DNA of 64,000 bases from Blastopirellula retiformator (GCF_007859755.1 NZ_SJPF01000004.1:620894-684893); one strand, 5' to 3'; shown: positions 51,676-60,835, numbered from the stretch's first letter. The notes: generated from the sequence alone by a model not told the origin. Numbers and translations are program-made.

Positions 51676-52956
51676 ATGCGCCGAGCCCGAATTCAGAAGT
51701 TTCAAACCCGGATGCGTCAGTTGCGGAAAGAGCTGCGAGCGAAGGAAACTGCCGAACAATTCGCCGCCGACCGAACGAAAATCATCGAGCGGCTCGACGC
51801 GTTGACCGCCGACGATTCCGCTTCCAAGGATATCGACTTCTTCCGCTGCGATGTCGGCGGCGGTGATGAGGCGAAAGAGACGCATCGCACGCTCTCGACT
51901 GCCGAAATGCTCGCCGAGCGAAAGCCGCAGGCGTGGCTCTTCCCGAATTTGCTCACCAAGAACGAACCGGCGGTGATCGTTGGCCCGAGCAAGACATTAA
52001 AGTCGTCGCTGGCGGTCGATCTGTGCGCGGCGCTCGCGACCGGCGGCAAGTTTTTGGGGGAGTTCGCCGCCGAAAAGGTGTTCCGCGTCGGCTTTGTTGG
52101 CGCCGACAACAAGCAATCGCAGCTCACCGACTTGGCGGTCCGGTGGAGCGCTGCCCGCGAGGAAAACCCAACGCTCGACAACCTGCAGTGGTTCATGGCG
52201 GTCGAGGAGCCGGCAGCTCCAGAGAACCTGGAGAGCCTGAGGGAGTGGATCGAGAAGTTTGAACTGGAAGTCGTCGTGATCGATCCACTGCGTCTTGGCT
52301 CCACCAACAAACGGAAGCAGGCCGAAGCAATTCAAACGCTGGTGAAAACCATTTCGAATGCCGGCGCCACGCCGATTCTCTGCGTGCAAACTCGCAAAGA
52401 AATGAAACCGGGCAAACTCGACGCCTCGATCTTGGCCGGCAGTCTCGACTTCGCCCAGCAATGGCTGCTGGTGAATCGCCGCGAAACGTTTCAAAGTGGC
52501 AGCGGGCAACACAAGCTGTGGCTGTCGATCGGCGGCTACGCCGGGCAAGGTGGCGAATGGGGCGTCGATATCGACGAAGGCAAACTGACCGATGAGGGGG
52601 GCCGCCGCTGGAATGTCCGCTTGCGCGAAGCGACCGAGATCGAAGCCGCCGCGAAGCAGGCGAAAGAATACGTGAAATTCGAAAAGCTCGAGTCGCAACT
52701 TCGCCGCGTCCTGCTCGACGCTGGTGAAAACGGCCTCTGCAAATACAACATCCGCAGCAACAGCGGCATGAGCGGCAGCAAGTTCGGCCCGACCTGGGAC
52801 CGGATGATGACCGCGGGGAAGATTGTCGAGATGCCGAAAGAACCCCATTCGACGCTCAAGCGATATACGTTGCCGCCGGGCGAAGAAAAAAATGAAACGG
52901 GGCGATCCAGTCGTAGGGTCCGCTGTGCGGACCACGAACCTGCTCAACAAGCATGA
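51676..52956 (+). CDS. RepA-like AAA/RecA-fold ATPase with repeat-derived C-terminus
   Basis: The ATG at 51676 follows AAGGGAAA and gives 426 residues. A basic coiled-coil N-terminus (RMRQLRKELRAKE) precedes a RecA-fold domain: PAVIVGPSKTLKSSLAVDLCAAL (Walker A), VFRVGFVGADNKQ, LEVVVIDPLRLG (Walker B) and GATPILCVQTRKE. A C-terminal winged-helix-like segment (LRRVLLDAGENGLCKYNIRSN) follows. Similar ATPases occur as replicative helicases of plasmids and phages and as chromosomal orphans. No other mobile-element gene is near. The last 15 codons are read from a family F repeat (RVRCADHEPAQQA), so the native C-terminus was probably replaced. Confidence 0.82.
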   Translation: MRRARIQKFQTRMRQLRKELRAKETAEQFAADRTKIIERLDALTADDSASKDIDFFRCDVGGGDEAKETHRTLSTAEMLAERKPQAWLFPNLLTKNEPAVIVGPSKTLKSSLAVDLCAALATGGKFLGEFAAEKVFRVGFVGADNKQSQLTDLAVRWSAAREENPTLDNLQWFMAVEEPAAPENLESLREWIEKFELEVVVIDPLRLGSTNKRKQAEAIQTLVKTISNAGATPILCVQTRKEMKPGKLDASILAGSLDFAQQWLLVNRRETFQSGSGQHKLWLSIGGYAGQGGEWGVDIDEGKLTDEGGRRWNVRLREATEIEAAAKQAKEYVKFEKLESQLRRVLLDAGENGLCKYNIRSNSGMSGSKFGPTWDRMMTAGKIVEMPKEPHSTLKRYTLPPGEEKNETGRSSRRVRCADHEPAQQA

Positions 52957-53013
52957 GCAACGGGCGCCAAATGACCGATGTGGCAGGCTCTTGGTCCGCA
53001 CAGCGGACCCTAC
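52913..53013. repeat. dispersed repeat family F, copy 2 (101 bp, perfect 22-bp inverted ends)
   Basis: Ends at 52913-52934 and 52992-53013 are perfect inverted copies starting GTAGGGTCC, identical to the left end of copy 1 at 24474. The interior differs. It covers the 3' end and stop codon of the ATPase gene. Bases 53014-53163 hold no gene; ...TCGCTGGCGCG-TCGGGGCCCTAC near 53130-53161 may be another degenerate repeat. Confidence 0.88.
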
Positions 53014-53163
53014 GGGGATGGGGGCTCGAAAAAAACGTGCGCTGCGGTCCGGTTTGTTGGCTTGCGGGCGGATTCCCTCGGCTTGCGCACTTGGGTTAGT
53101 GTGTGGCGTCAGACCGCTTTCCGCTTTTCGCATTTCCCTCGCTGGCGCGTCGGGGCCCTACGG

Positions 53164-54102
53164 TTACGCCTTCGGCAGCGCGGCTCGTAGTTCGCGGGGG
53201 AGTTGGAAGTGCACCTGTTCTTCGCGGATGCTGTGCGGGGTGATCGTGGCGCCGTGATGCTGGACCAGGTAGTCGAGACATTCCTGCACCACTTCTTCCG
53301 GAGCGCTGGCGCCGGCGGTAACCAGAATCGTGTCGACCCCTTCCACCCATTCCGGCTGCAGGTCGGCGGCGCCGTCCAGCAAGTAACCGGGGGTGCCCGA
53401 CTCGCGAGCCAGTTCTTTCAGACGCTGGCTGTTCGAGCTGTTTTGGCTGCCGAGCACCAAGACCAGGTCGGCCTCTTTCGCGAGCAGGCGAACCGCTTCC
53501 TGGCGGTTTTGCGTGGCGTAGCAGATGTCTTCTTTCGGCGGGCCGACAATCTGCGGGAAGCGTTCTTTGAGCGCCCCGATGATCCGGTTGGCGTCGTCGA
53601 CCGACAGCGTCGTCTGCGTCAGGTAGGCCAGCTTGGCGTCGTCGGGCACTTGCAGATTGGGGACATCTTCGGCCGATTCGACCAGGATGATCGCCTCGGG
53701 AGCTTCTCCCATGGTGCCGATCACCTCGTCGTGCCCTTCGTGCCCGATCAAGAAGATCGTGTAGTGTTGCTTGGCGAAGCGGATCGCTTCCAAGTGAACC
53801 TTGGTCACCAGCGGGCAAGTGGCGTCGATCGCGAAGAGTTTGCGATCTTTCGCCACTTGGCGGATTTCGGGCGAAACGCCATGAGCGCTGAAGAGCAACG
53901 TCGAGCCTTCCGGCGCTTCGCTTAGGTCATCAATGAAAACCGCTCCCTTCTCCTTGAAGGTGGTCACAACGTACTTGTTGTGGACGATTTCATGATAAAC
54001 GTAGACGGGCGCCCCAAACGCTTGCAAAGCAAGGTCGAGACTCTCAATCGCCATGTTAACGCCGGCACAAAAGCCGCGGGGACTCGCGAGGATCACTTTC
54101 AT
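53164..54102 (-). CDS. ispH: 4-hydroxy-3-methylbut-2-enyl diphosphate reductase IspH
   Basis: The protein has 312 residues, full family length. Iron-sulfur cysteines are in SPRGFCAGVNMAIESL, DATCPLVTKVH and EDICYATQNRQEAV. Substrate-binding elements include YHEIVHNKYVV, FSAHGVSPEI, YLTQTTLSVDDANRI and GSQNSSNSQRL. IspH makes IPP and DMAPP in the last step of the MEP pathway, in the cytoplasm. It sits divergent from hpnC, 111 bp apart, linking isoprenoid supply to squalene synthesis. Confidence 0.96.
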   Translation of the reverse strand: MKVILASPRGFCAGVNMAIESLDLALQAFGAPVYVYHEIVHNKYVVTTFKEKGAVFIDDLSEAPEGSTLLFSAHGVSPEIRQVAKDRKLFAIDATCPLVTKVHLEAIRFAKQHYTIFLIGHEGHDEVIGTMGEAPEAIILVESAEDVPNLQVPDDAKLAYLTQTTLSVDDANRIIGALKERFPQIVGPPKEDICYATQNRQEAVRLLAKEADLVLVLGSQNSSNSQRLKELARESGTPGYLLDGAADLQPEWVEGVDTILVTAGASAPEEVVQECLDYLVQHHGATITPHSIREEQVHFQLPRELRAALPKA

Positions 54103-54213
54103 CGTAGCGCACTTCTCCTTACGATTGCATCATACTGAATCGTCGCTTTTGCAGATAGCGGCGATTCCTCCCCCCATCTTCCGGAACCGTGACGCGTAAG
54201 ACGGATGTAACGC

Positions 54214-55173
54214 GTGCCCGACTCTCAATTCGAGCGCCAGCTGGAAAAATTTGGTCCCGATTCTGCGCACGAGCCTTATTCGCTCGCGGCGGCGACCGAT
54301 TATTGCCAACAGCTGACCAAGAGTCACTACGAGAACTTTACCGTCGCTAGTTGGCTGTTGCCGCGGGAGTTACGCCCTCATTTTGCCCATATTTACGCCT
54401 ATTGCCGCTGGTCGGACGATTTGGCCGACGAAGTGGGAGACGACCAGCGGAGCCTGGAGCTGCTAGCCTGGTGGCGAGCCGAACTGGCCGCCTGTTACGC
54501 AGGAAAGGCCAGGCACCCCGTTTTTGTCGCTTTGGGCGAGACGATCCACCAGTTTCAGATCCCGATCGATCCTTTCGCCAACCTGCTGACGGCGTTTGAG
54601 CAGGATCAGCGGGCCAAACGGTACGCTTCGCACCAGCAACTGCTGCATTACTGCGAAAACTCGGCCAATCCGGTCGGACATCTAGTTCTCTACCTGGGGC
54701 GATCGTTTCGCCCCGAGACGCGAGAGCTCTCCGATTCGATTTGCACCGGGCTGCAACTGGCCAACTTCTGGCAAGACGTCCGCCGTGACTGGGAAATCGG
54801 ACGAATCTACCTGCCGCAGGAACATCGCCAAAATTTTGGCGTCACCGAAGCGATGATCGCCGCCGACCGAGCGACGCCCGAGTTCCGTCAGCTGCTGGAA
54901 TTTGAAGTGGAGCGAGCCGAAAGCTACCTCAAGCGAGGGCGACCGCTAATCGGCATGATCGCGCCAGCATTACGACTCGATGTCGAACTTTTCCTGGCCG
55001 GCGGCCTGGCGATCTGTCAGGCGATCCGCCGTCAGAAGTTCGACGTCCTGCAAAGTCGCCCCACGGTCGGCAAGTGGCGAAAGCTGCAGCTACTGTTGGG
55101 TTGCTGGACGCGGCGCAGGTTTTCGCGCAGCGCTGCTTCCTCGGCCGCTGCCGGTCAGGAGGCGGCGGTATGA
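54214..55173 (+). CDS. hpnC: hydroxysqualene synthase HpnC
   Basis: GTG start; 319 residues. The squalene/phytoene synthase fold has both Asp-rich motifs, YCRWSDDLADE and DVRRDWEIGRIYLPQEH. NFTVASWLLPRELRPHFAHIY and HYCENSANPVGHLVLYLG support the HpnC subgroup. HpnC converts presqualene diphosphate to hydroxysqualene. The order hpnC-hpnD-hpnE with ATGA overlaps at both junctions is the classic three-enzyme route from farnesyl diphosphate to squalene for hopanoids or sterols. The last few residues (SAASSAAAGQEAAV) are an Ala-rich tail. Confidence 0.94.
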   Translation: MPDSQFERQLEKFGPDSAHEPYSLAAATDYCQQLTKSHYENFTVASWLLPRELRPHFAHIYAYCRWSDDLADEVGDDQRSLELLAWWRAELAACYAGKARHPVFVALGETIHQFQIPIDPFANLLTAFEQDQRAKRYASHQQLLHYCENSANPVGHLVLYLGRSFRPETRELSDSICTGLQLANFWQDVRRDWEIGRIYLPQEHRQNFGVTEAMIAADRATPEFRQLLEFEVERAESYLKRGRPLIGMIAPALRLDVELFLAGGLAICQAIRRQKFDVLQSRPTVGKWRKLQLLLGCWTRRRFSRSAASSAAAGQEAAV

Positions 55174-56060
55174 AGAGCGCCCTGACCGACAGCTACGCCT
55201 GTTGCCGCTTGGCGGCGAAGCGTTCCGGCTCCAACTTTGTGATGTCGTTCATGCTGCTGCCGCCTGACAAGCGGATGGCGATGTACGCGTTGTATGCGTT
55301 CATGCGGCACACCGACGACCTGGGCGATCAGCCGGGCGATCTTCCGCAAAAGACCGCAGCGCTGGCCGAGTGGCGCCAAGCGCTTCACGCCACGCTGGCG
55401 GGCGAAACGCCAAGCGACGCCCGATTGCTGGCGGTCGCCGACACGATCCAGCGATACGAGATTCCGGTTGAGTACATGACCGCGGTAATCGATGGCGTCG
55501 AGCGCGACCTGACGCCGACGCCGTTTCCGACGTTTGCCGAGTCGCAGCAGTATTGCTATCAAGTGGCCGCGGCAGTTGGCTTGGCCTGTTTGCATGTGTG
55601 GGGATTTGAGGGAGAAGCCGCGATCGAGCCGGCGCTGGCGTGCGGGTACGCGTTTCAGTGGACGAACATTTTGCGAGACCTGCACGAAGACGCGGAAGTG
55701 GGACGGCTCTACTTGCCGCAAGACGAGATGGCGCGGTTTGGCGTGACGGTTGATGATTTTGCCGCCGGCAAAGCGGTCGACGGCTTCGCCGAGTTGATGC
55801 AGTTCCAGATCGACAGGGCAGGGGAGTTCTATGCGGCGGCAGAGCCATTGCATGGCCTGCTGCATGCGGACGGACGAAAGATTTTTCCGGCGATGTTCAG
55901 CACCTATCGCGACTTGCTCGTCCGGATCGAGCGCGACCCGACCGCCGTGTTGCGGAAGCGGATCTCGGTCGGCTATTGGAAGAAGATGCGAATCGTCACT
56001 TCCTTGATGTTGGCCCAACTGTTTGACTTCACCACTTCGACGACGGTCGCGCGCGGATGA
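55170..56060 (+). CDS. hpnD: presqualene diphosphate synthase HpnD
   Basis: The ATG at 55170 overlaps the hpnC stop (ATGA) and follows AGGAGG; it gives 296 residues. A longer frame inside hpnC is rejected. Motifs are MRHTDDLGDQ and DLHEDAEVGRLYLPQDEM, with CYQVAAAVGLACLHVWGF and SFMLLPPDKRMAMYALYAF. HpnD condenses two farnesyl diphosphates to presqualene diphosphate, feeding HpnC. Coupled to hpnE by a second ATGA. Confidence 0.94.
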   Translation: MKSALTDSYACCRLAAKRSGSNFVMSFMLLPPDKRMAMYALYAFMRHTDDLGDQPGDLPQKTAALAEWRQALHATLAGETPSDARLLAVADTIQRYEIPVEYMTAVIDGVERDLTPTPFPTFAESQQYCYQVAAAVGLACLHVWGFEGEAAIEPALACGYAFQWTNILRDLHEDAEVGRLYLPQDEMARFGVTVDDFAAGKAVDGFAELMQFQIDRAGEFYAAAEPLHGLLHADGRKIFPAMFSTYRDLLVRIERDPTAVLRKRISVGYWKKMRIVTSLMLAQLFDFTTSTTVARG

Positions 56061-57490
56061 AAACCGGCAAGAGAAAAGCAACAAAGCCCAGACCTTCGGT
56101 AGCGATCGTCGGCGGCGGTTTAGCAGGCCTGGCGGCCGCCGAAGCGCTGTCGCGCAGCGGCATGCTGGTCACGCTGTTTGAGTCGCGGCGTTATCTCGGC
56201 GGCCGGGCCGGTTCGTTTTGCGATGAATCGACTGGGCAGCTCTTTGATCACTGCCAGCATGTGGCGATGGGCTGCTGCACCAACTTCCTTGACTTCTGCC
56301 AGCAAACGGGCGTCGCCCAGCTTTTCCGCCGTGACCGCAAACTGCACTACATCGACGCCCGGGGGAAGGTTTATCCGTTCGCGCCGGTCGAAGCCTTTCC
56401 GGCGCCGTTGCACTTAGCGCCGGCGTTTTTACGACAAGGCTATTTGACGCTGGGAGAGCGACTGGACATCGGGACGGCGCTGCGCCGCATGGCGCAGTTG
56501 ACCGAAGAGCAGGCCGAAGCGCTGCACGTTGGCCCGTGGCTACGCGAACGAAATCAATCGCCCGCCGCCATCAAGCGTTTTTGGGAAGTGATCTTGGTCA
56601 GCGCTTTGGGAGACTCGATCGAGAAGACGTCGGTCGCCGCCGCGCGGAAGGTGATGATCGACGGGTTTCTCGCGCATCGTCATTCGGCCGACTTGCATGT
56701 GCCGGCCGCGCCGCTGGGGCGGATTTACGAAGAAGGTATCGCCCGGGCGCTGTTCGATCGGGGCGTCCGCATCGAGCTAGAGTCGCCGGTCGACGAGGTC
56801 TTTCGCAAATCGGTCGGCAGCGGCTTTAGCGTTTCGGTCAAAGATGAAGAGACGCTTCATTTTGACAACGTCGTGATGGCGACCCCCGGACGCCGCGTGA
56901 AAGCGGTCTTGGCGCCACGACTGTTTGAGAAGGTTCCTGATCTGGCTCGCGTCGACAAGTTCACTCACGCGCCGATCACCAGCGTCCACCTGTGGTACCC
57001 ACAGCCGATTACCGACCTGCCGCATGCGGTGCTGCTCGATCGCACCAGCCAGTGGTTGTTCGCCCATGGCGAGGGGAAATCGCCGCACAATGGCGAGACG
57101 CCGGCGTTCTACTATCAGGTCGTCATAAGCGCGTCGTACAACTTGCCCAGCGGCGATCAGCAGGCGACCATCGAAATTGTCACCCGCGAATTGTCGGAGC
57201 TTTGGCCAGCGGCCGCGTCGCCGCTGTTGGCCCGCGTGCTGACGCAACGGCAAGCGGTCTTTTCGGCGGCGCCGGGGCTAGAAGCGATTCGACCGCCGCA
57301 AGCGACGCCGGTGACCGGATTGTATTTGGCCGGCGATTGGACCAAGACGGGTTGGCCGGCGACGATGGAAGGGGCGGTTCGCAGCGGTCGACTTGCGGCC
57401 GAAGCGCTCTGCCGCCGGTATGATCAGAACGACTCGCTCGTCACGCCCGAGCTCTCGCACTCGTGGCTTTGCCGCAAGCTCTACTACTAG
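56057..57490 (+). CDS. hpnE: hydroxysqualene dehydroxylase HpnE
   Basis: The protein has 477 residues, with a start overlapping the hpnD stop. The N-terminal FAD fold VAIVGGGLAGLAAAEALSRSG and the YLGGRAGSF second signature identify the phytoene desaturase-like family. SVHLWYPQPITDLPHAVLLDRTSQWLF and GLYLAGDWTKTGWPATMEGAVRSG support HpnE. It reduces hydroxysqualene to squalene. The C-terminus ends ...KLYY and the TAG stop lies in the edge of a family E repeat. No squalene-hopene cyclase is in this window. Confidence 0.93.
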   Translation: MKTGKRKATKPRPSVAIVGGGLAGLAAAEALSRSGMLVTLFESRRYLGGRAGSFCDESTGQLFDHCQHVAMGCCTNFLDFCQQTGVAQLFRRDRKLHYIDARGKVYPFAPVEAFPAPLHLAPAFLRQGYLTLGERLDIGTALRRMAQLTEEQAEALHVGPWLRERNQSPAAIKRFWEVILVSALGDSIEKTSVAAARKVMIDGFLAHRHSADLHVPAAPLGRIYEEGIARALFDRGVRIELESPVDEVFRKSVGSGFSVSVKDEETLHFDNVVMATPGRRVKAVLAPRLFEKVPDLARVDKFTHAPITSVHLWYPQPITDLPHAVLLDRTSQWLFAHGEGKSPHNGETPAFYYQVVISASYNLPSGDQQATIEIVTRELSELWPAAASPLLARVLTQRQAVFSAAPGLEAIRPPQATPVTGLYLAGDWTKTGWPATMEGAVRSGRLAAEALCRRYDQNDSLVTPELSHSWLCRKLYY

Positions 57491-57649
57491 AGCGGTTTTC
57501 TTCAATCTTTAGCGTTGTGGCTGGTTGCGGCCGCGCTGGTCGATGTTGACCTGCATCGACGAATCTTGAGGATTCGCCTGCTTCGGTCGCCTTGACCAGC
57601 TTGCCTCACCAACGCCAGAAACGCTACAGCTATCAGAAAAACGCTCTAG
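57487..57649 (-). repeat. dispersed repeat family E, copy 2 (163 bp)
   Basis: The element runs from CTAGAGCGG to CGCTCTAG, with inverted ends, and is the reverse complement of 1182-1338 apart from a few substitutions and small gaps. Its first four bases include the hpnE stop codon. It fills nearly all the space between the convergent hpnE and VWA genes. No coding capacity is seen. Confidence 0.88.
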
Positions 57650-57660
57650 AAGCTCGTCAC

Positions 57661-60600
57661 TTAGGAGAAGAAGTCGTCGTCCTCAGAGCTGGGCTGATCG
57701 CCAGACGAATCGCTCTCTTTTCGGGCGTCTCGTTTCGCCTTCAACAGTCGCGAAACGTAGTCTTCGCCTCCCATTCGGCCGCCGGCCAAGGAAGTGTCGC
57801 CATCGCCTAGTTGAGCGCCGCTCGATTCGGACGACTGCGAGCCGCTTGGCGTCGACTCAGACTCGACCGGTTCCGGCGCTTCGAACCGAGCGTTGGCTTG
57901 ATAACCTTCGGCCATCTTCTTTTTGGTGGCGCGAAGTCGCTCGAGCCGCCCGTCGTCTCCCTTGTCTTCTTTCCGCAACTTGAGACCAATCCAACGCCAC
58001 ACCGCAATCAGCCACTCCCAGCCAATCGTGATACGGCGAAAGGCGACGTCGCCCACAAACGCCGTCGCCGCCAAGACCAACACCCACGGCCAGGCTTGCT
58101 GCAGGCTGATCGCGTCGGGCAAGCCGCGGCGGAAGGTGTCGATTTGCGAGGCCAGATCTTGCGTGGTCGTCGCGTCGGCGATCACCTTGCCCGGTTCGCC
58201 TCCTTTGGGGACGTTGCCCGCCAGTTGCTCGAGCAGATGCAGATTGGTGGGGCGACGCAGATACTCGGCCGAGTAGCTGATGTTAACGCCGGTCCGCAGG
58301 ATCGGACTGCCAGGCCCGGTGGCGATCGAGAGGAAGTAGCTGCCTGACTCGCGAGCTGGGAACGTTCCTTCGTAGCGTCCTGGCGACGTCTGCGTCAGCG
58401 AGAAGTTTTCGGAGTCCATCCCCGGCGTGACAGCCGCGCCGACGACGTTCAAGAAGTTGGCGCCCTCTTTGGCCGGATCAAGGGCCGAGACGATGACCCG
58501 CACCTGCCCGTCCGCCTCTTCGGTCGCGACGGCGAAGTCTCCCTGATCGCCGGCCGGACGCATCGCGTAGCGGATCATCTGCAGAAAGAACTTGTCGTAG
58601 CCATCCCACTCGGTCCAACGATTGGTCCATCGAGCTCCCGCGTCGCTCGAGAAGACGACCGTCCGCCCCAAGCCATATTGCCAGCTGGCCAACAGCGTTG
58701 CATTTTCGGGATGCTCTTTCGGCACCGGTGCGATCAGCCCGACCTCGACCAGCGGGCTATCCTTCACCGTCGTCATGACGAATCCGTCAAACGTCGGCAT
58801 TCCGTCGATGCCTTGCAAGATTTCATGCGACGAATAGAGAGCCGGCTCCATGCCGGGCACTTCCTTCACCAGCGGCTGAGCGACGCGGCGCGCTTCTCGC
58901 ATGAAGATCCGCGGAATCGCTTTTGGGTTGTTCACCGCATAGAACTTGCCGCCGCCATTGCGAGCCACCGTCGACATCAGCTTCTGATCGGCGTCGGCGC
59001 CGACGGCGACCGAACTGACGGTCATGCCCATCTTTCGCATGTCCGAGGCGATCTGCGTCACGTTCCCTGGTTCGGTTTGCCCGTCGGAAAGGACGATCAT
59101 GTGCTTCACGCCCGCTTCGACGTTCTGCAGATCGCGGAAACCGAGCGCCACGCCGGGCGTCATGTTCGTGCCGCCCGAGGCGCTAAGCTTGCGCACCTGC
59201 GCGGCGAAGATGCCGGGGTTGTCGACCTTGCGAATCGGCACGACGCGTTGTGCCCGGGAATCGAAACCGACGATGCCGGCGAAGTCGGCGCCTCCCATGG
59301 CTCGAATTGCGGCCAATGCCGCGCCTTGCGTCATCTGCATCTTTTCGCCCTGCATCGAGCCCGACTTGTCGAGCACCAGCATCAAGGCCCCGACTGGGAC
59401 GACCTTTGCATCGCGAATGGCAAAGCGAACCGGCGACGCTTCCTCAAGCTTGGTATTCGCCCAGCCGCCGGCGCCAAAACTGCTAGGCCCGCCCAGGATC
59501 ACCAGACCGCAACCCAGTTGCTGCGTGTTGCGGACTAGCAGATCAATCTGACGATCGCTAAAGCTCGTGATCTCTTCGCCGGTCGTTCCGCTCGCCCGGG
59601 GCACGTCGGCCAAGATAACGCAGTCGTACGGCTGCAGGTCGGCCATCGACGAAAAGAGTTGATTGCTCGGCTGGACGTCGACTTCCAGCTCTTGCCGTTT
59701 CAGGCGTTCGATCAAGTGCGAAAACTGGCCGGTTCGCTCCCAGTCTTCGATCAAGAGAATCCGCCCTTTGCCATGGGCGTTGACGAACGACGTCGCTTCG
59801 TTGTTTTGCGACAGCAGGTCGTCTTGTTTGTTCTTGGGCGTGAAGCGGACCTGGTAGGTGTAGAAGTTCGCCTCGCTCAGCTCGTTTTCAAACGAGAAGA
59901 CCTTCTTGCCCGGGGGCAGCGTCACTTCTTGTTCGGCCAGCACGACTTCCTCGGCGCCGGCTCGACGCACCAGCGAGAGCTTGCCTTCCGCCGTTCGCGC
60001 TTCGCCCCCTTCCGGCGTTTCGTTGGTGAGAACGACGCTAGCCTGAAACGTTTGCCCCACGCGAGCGGTTTCGGGCGTCGTCAGCTTCTCGACGATCACT
60101 TCGGCCGAGGAGGGGGGCGCGAAAATCGGCGCCACATCGATTCCCACGCCGTTGGCAGCCAGACTGCGCGCGATCGGCAATGCGTCGCCAACCGTTTCGT
60201 TGCCGTCCGAGACGATTACGATTCGCCCGGCCGAGTCGGACTGTAGCGAGGCCTGGGCCAGTTGAAGTGCGCCGGCCAGATTGGTTTCGTCCGTTTCGAC
60301 CGTCGCTAATGAGGAGAGTCGTTTCAGGGGCGGCAGCGGGGCGTCAGTCGGGGGAAACTCGATCGCCGGCTGATCGCCAAACACGATCACGCCAACGCGG
60401 TCTCCTTGTGCTTCCCGCCGATGCTCGTCAACTTCGCGGACGACATATTCGACCATCGCCTGGCGTTGGCCGCTGGGGATGCTTTGCGATTGATCGAGCA
60501 GGTAGATGACCGTCATGCGGTCGTGTCGCTGCAACGTCTGCGTTTCGGCCAGGGCGGCGATCAGCAACAGAAGAATAAAGGCCCGCAACAGAATGGCGGC

Positions 60601-60717
60601 GGCCCCGCGCGAGCGGGTCATCACCGACAGCGACTTCCGCCCCAGATGGATCACGATCGGGATCAACAGCAACAGGAGAAAGTACCACGGACTATCGAAA
60701 CGGATCTCGCTGAACAT
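57661..60717 (-). CDS. membrane protein with two VWA domains and an amidotransferase-like domain
   Basis: The protein has 1018 residues. Two N-terminal helices (about 11-26 and 40-57) precede a VWA domain with MIDAS DQSQS starting at Asp75. An immunoglobulin-like stretch (about 190-300) follows, then a class I glutamine-amidotransferase-like fold (LLIEDWERTGQFSHLIERL to CGLVILGGPSSFGAGGW). Inside or after it lies a second VWA with canonical MIDAS at Asp450 (LVLDKSGSMQGEKMQM). A C-terminal helix (PWVLVLAATAFVGDVAF) and a charged cytoplasmic tail finish it. The Bat/YegL-like layout is common in planctomycetes; partner genes (MoxR ATPase, DUF58) are absent here. Function unknown, probably envelope stress or protein-complex assembly. 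Confidence 0.85.
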   Translation of the reverse strand: MFSEIRFDSPWYFLLLLLIPIVIHLGRKSLSVMTRSRGAAAILLRAFILLLLIAALAETQTLQRHDRMTVIYLLDQSQSIPSGQRQAMVEYVVREVDEHRREAQGDRVGVIVFGDQPAIEFPPTDAPLPPLKRLSSLATVETDETNLAGALQLAQASLQSDSAGRIVIVSDGNETVGDALPIARSLAANGVGIDVAPIFAPPSSAEVIVEKLTTPETARVGQTFQASVVLTNETPEGGEARTAEGKLSLVRRAGAEEVVLAEQEVTLPPGKKVFSFENELSEANFYTYQVRFTPKNKQDDLLSQNNEATSFVNAHGKGRILLIEDWERTGQFSHLIERLKRQELEVDVQPSNQLFSSMADLQPYDCVILADVPRASGTTGEEITSFSDRQIDLLVRNTQQLGCGLVILGGPSSFGAGGWANTKLEEASPVRFAIRDAKVVPVGALMLVLDKSGSMQGEKMQMTQGAALAAIRAMGGADFAGIVGFDSRAQRVVPIRKVDNPGIFAAQVRKLSASGGTNMTPGVALGFRDLQNVEAGVKHMIVLSDGQTEPGNVTQIASDMRKMGMTVSSVAVGADADQKLMSTVARNGGGKFYAVNNPKAIPRIFMREARRVAQPLVKEVPGMEPALYSSHEILQGIDGMPTFDGFVMTTVKDSPLVEVGLIAPVPKEHPENATLLASWQYGLGRTVVFSSDAGARWTNRWTEWDGYDKFFLQMIRYAMRPAGDQGDFAVATEEADGQVRVIVSALDPAKEGANFLNVVGAAVTPGMDSENFSLTQTSPGRYEGTFPARESGSYFLSIATGPGSPILRTGVNISYSAEYLRRPTNLHLLEQLAGNVPKGGEPGKVIADATTTQDLASQIDTFRRGLPDAISLQQAWPWVLVLAATAFVGDVAFRRITIGWEWLIAVWRWIGLKLRKEDKGDDGRLERLRATKKKMAEGYQANARFEAPEPVESESTPSGSQSSESSGAQLGDGDTSLAGGRMGGEDYVSRLLKAKRDARKESDSSGDQPSSEDDDFFS

Positions 60718-60835
60718 GCCGGCAGATGATGCTCCGCTAGGGGAAAGAAACGACGAGACTTGATTCTAGCATGATGTAAACCGGCAAACTTCGCTAGCCA
60801 ATCGCCAAGGGGCGTAGCGGAATTTGCCTCTACGG

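Noticed and set aside
51676-52956. A prophage or plasmid remnant around the RepA-like ATPase
   Set aside because: No integrase, primase, portal, attachment repeat or composition shift is seen nearby. One ATPase does not make a mobile element.
53096-53163. Possible further repeat (GTAGGGCCCC... on the minus strand) after ispH
   Set aside because: It resembles family F only in its first six bases. No second copy or inverted partner is visible in the window.
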